From positions 1-5,939 of the forward strand of contig JAEWLI010000087.1 of the NCBI GenBank assembly GCA_023393375.1: 5,939 nt of DNA. Direction: 5' to 3'. Every line of letters begins with the position of its first letter. The first letter of the stretch is position 1. Positions 5,938 to 5,939 of the stretch are shown piece after piece. Origin of the DNA: Bacteroidota bacterium (GTDB lineage: Bacteria > Bacteroidota > Bacteroidia > Cytophagales > Cyclobacteriaceae). The notes under the pieces are model-generated. The model was not told the DNA's origin and ran no database searches. It saw nothing but the letters and a program-made list of their open reading frames with translations. The position numbers and the translations under genes were made by a program.

Positions 5938-5939
5938 AT

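Overview
The window looks like a piece of chromosome from a Bacteroidota bacterium, probably of the Cytophagales/Flavobacteriia kind. The evidence is AT-rich intergenic DNA, no clear Shine-Dalgarno sequences before the starts, promoter candidates of the Bacteroidota type (TTG about 17-23 bases before TAnnTTTG), a lipoprotein with an acidic stretch after its lipobox cysteine, and a type II NADH dehydrogenase. I see no mobile element, CRISPR array, tRNA or rRNA.

Left part (1-1270, minus strand). The first 116 codons of a type II NADH:quinone oxidoreductase run off the left edge. Upstream of it on the same strand is a 256-residue predicted outer-membrane or surface lipoprotein of unknown function. 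A good intrinsic terminator (about 423-453) separates the two, so they are probably separate transcription units.

Middle (1271-1782). This is a 512-base stretch with no convincing gene. It holds a candidate promoter for the lipoprotein, an 8-bp dyad and a plus-strand TACATTTG box just before a possible 56-codon ORF.

Right part (1783-5851). This is the most informative region. A secreted TesA-type SGNH esterase/lysophospholipase on the minus strand is divergent from a two-gene plus-strand operon: a YbbA-type ABC ATPase, then 1 base after its stop codon an 857-residue YbbP-type FtsX/MacB-fold permease. This matches the tesA / ybbA-ybbP arrangement of Escherichia coli, so the link has survived across phyla. 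The likely reading is that YbbA and YbbP form a mechanotransmission-type ABC machine that acts on lipid or another hydrophobic substrate at the inner membrane, and that the periplasmic esterase works with it. The 174-base gap between the divergent genes carries two candidate promoters placed symmetrically around one centre, plus a short hairpin in the tesA leader.

Right edge (5852-5939). About 22 codons that look like the C-terminal end of a convergent minus-strand gene are visible; I cannot identify it.
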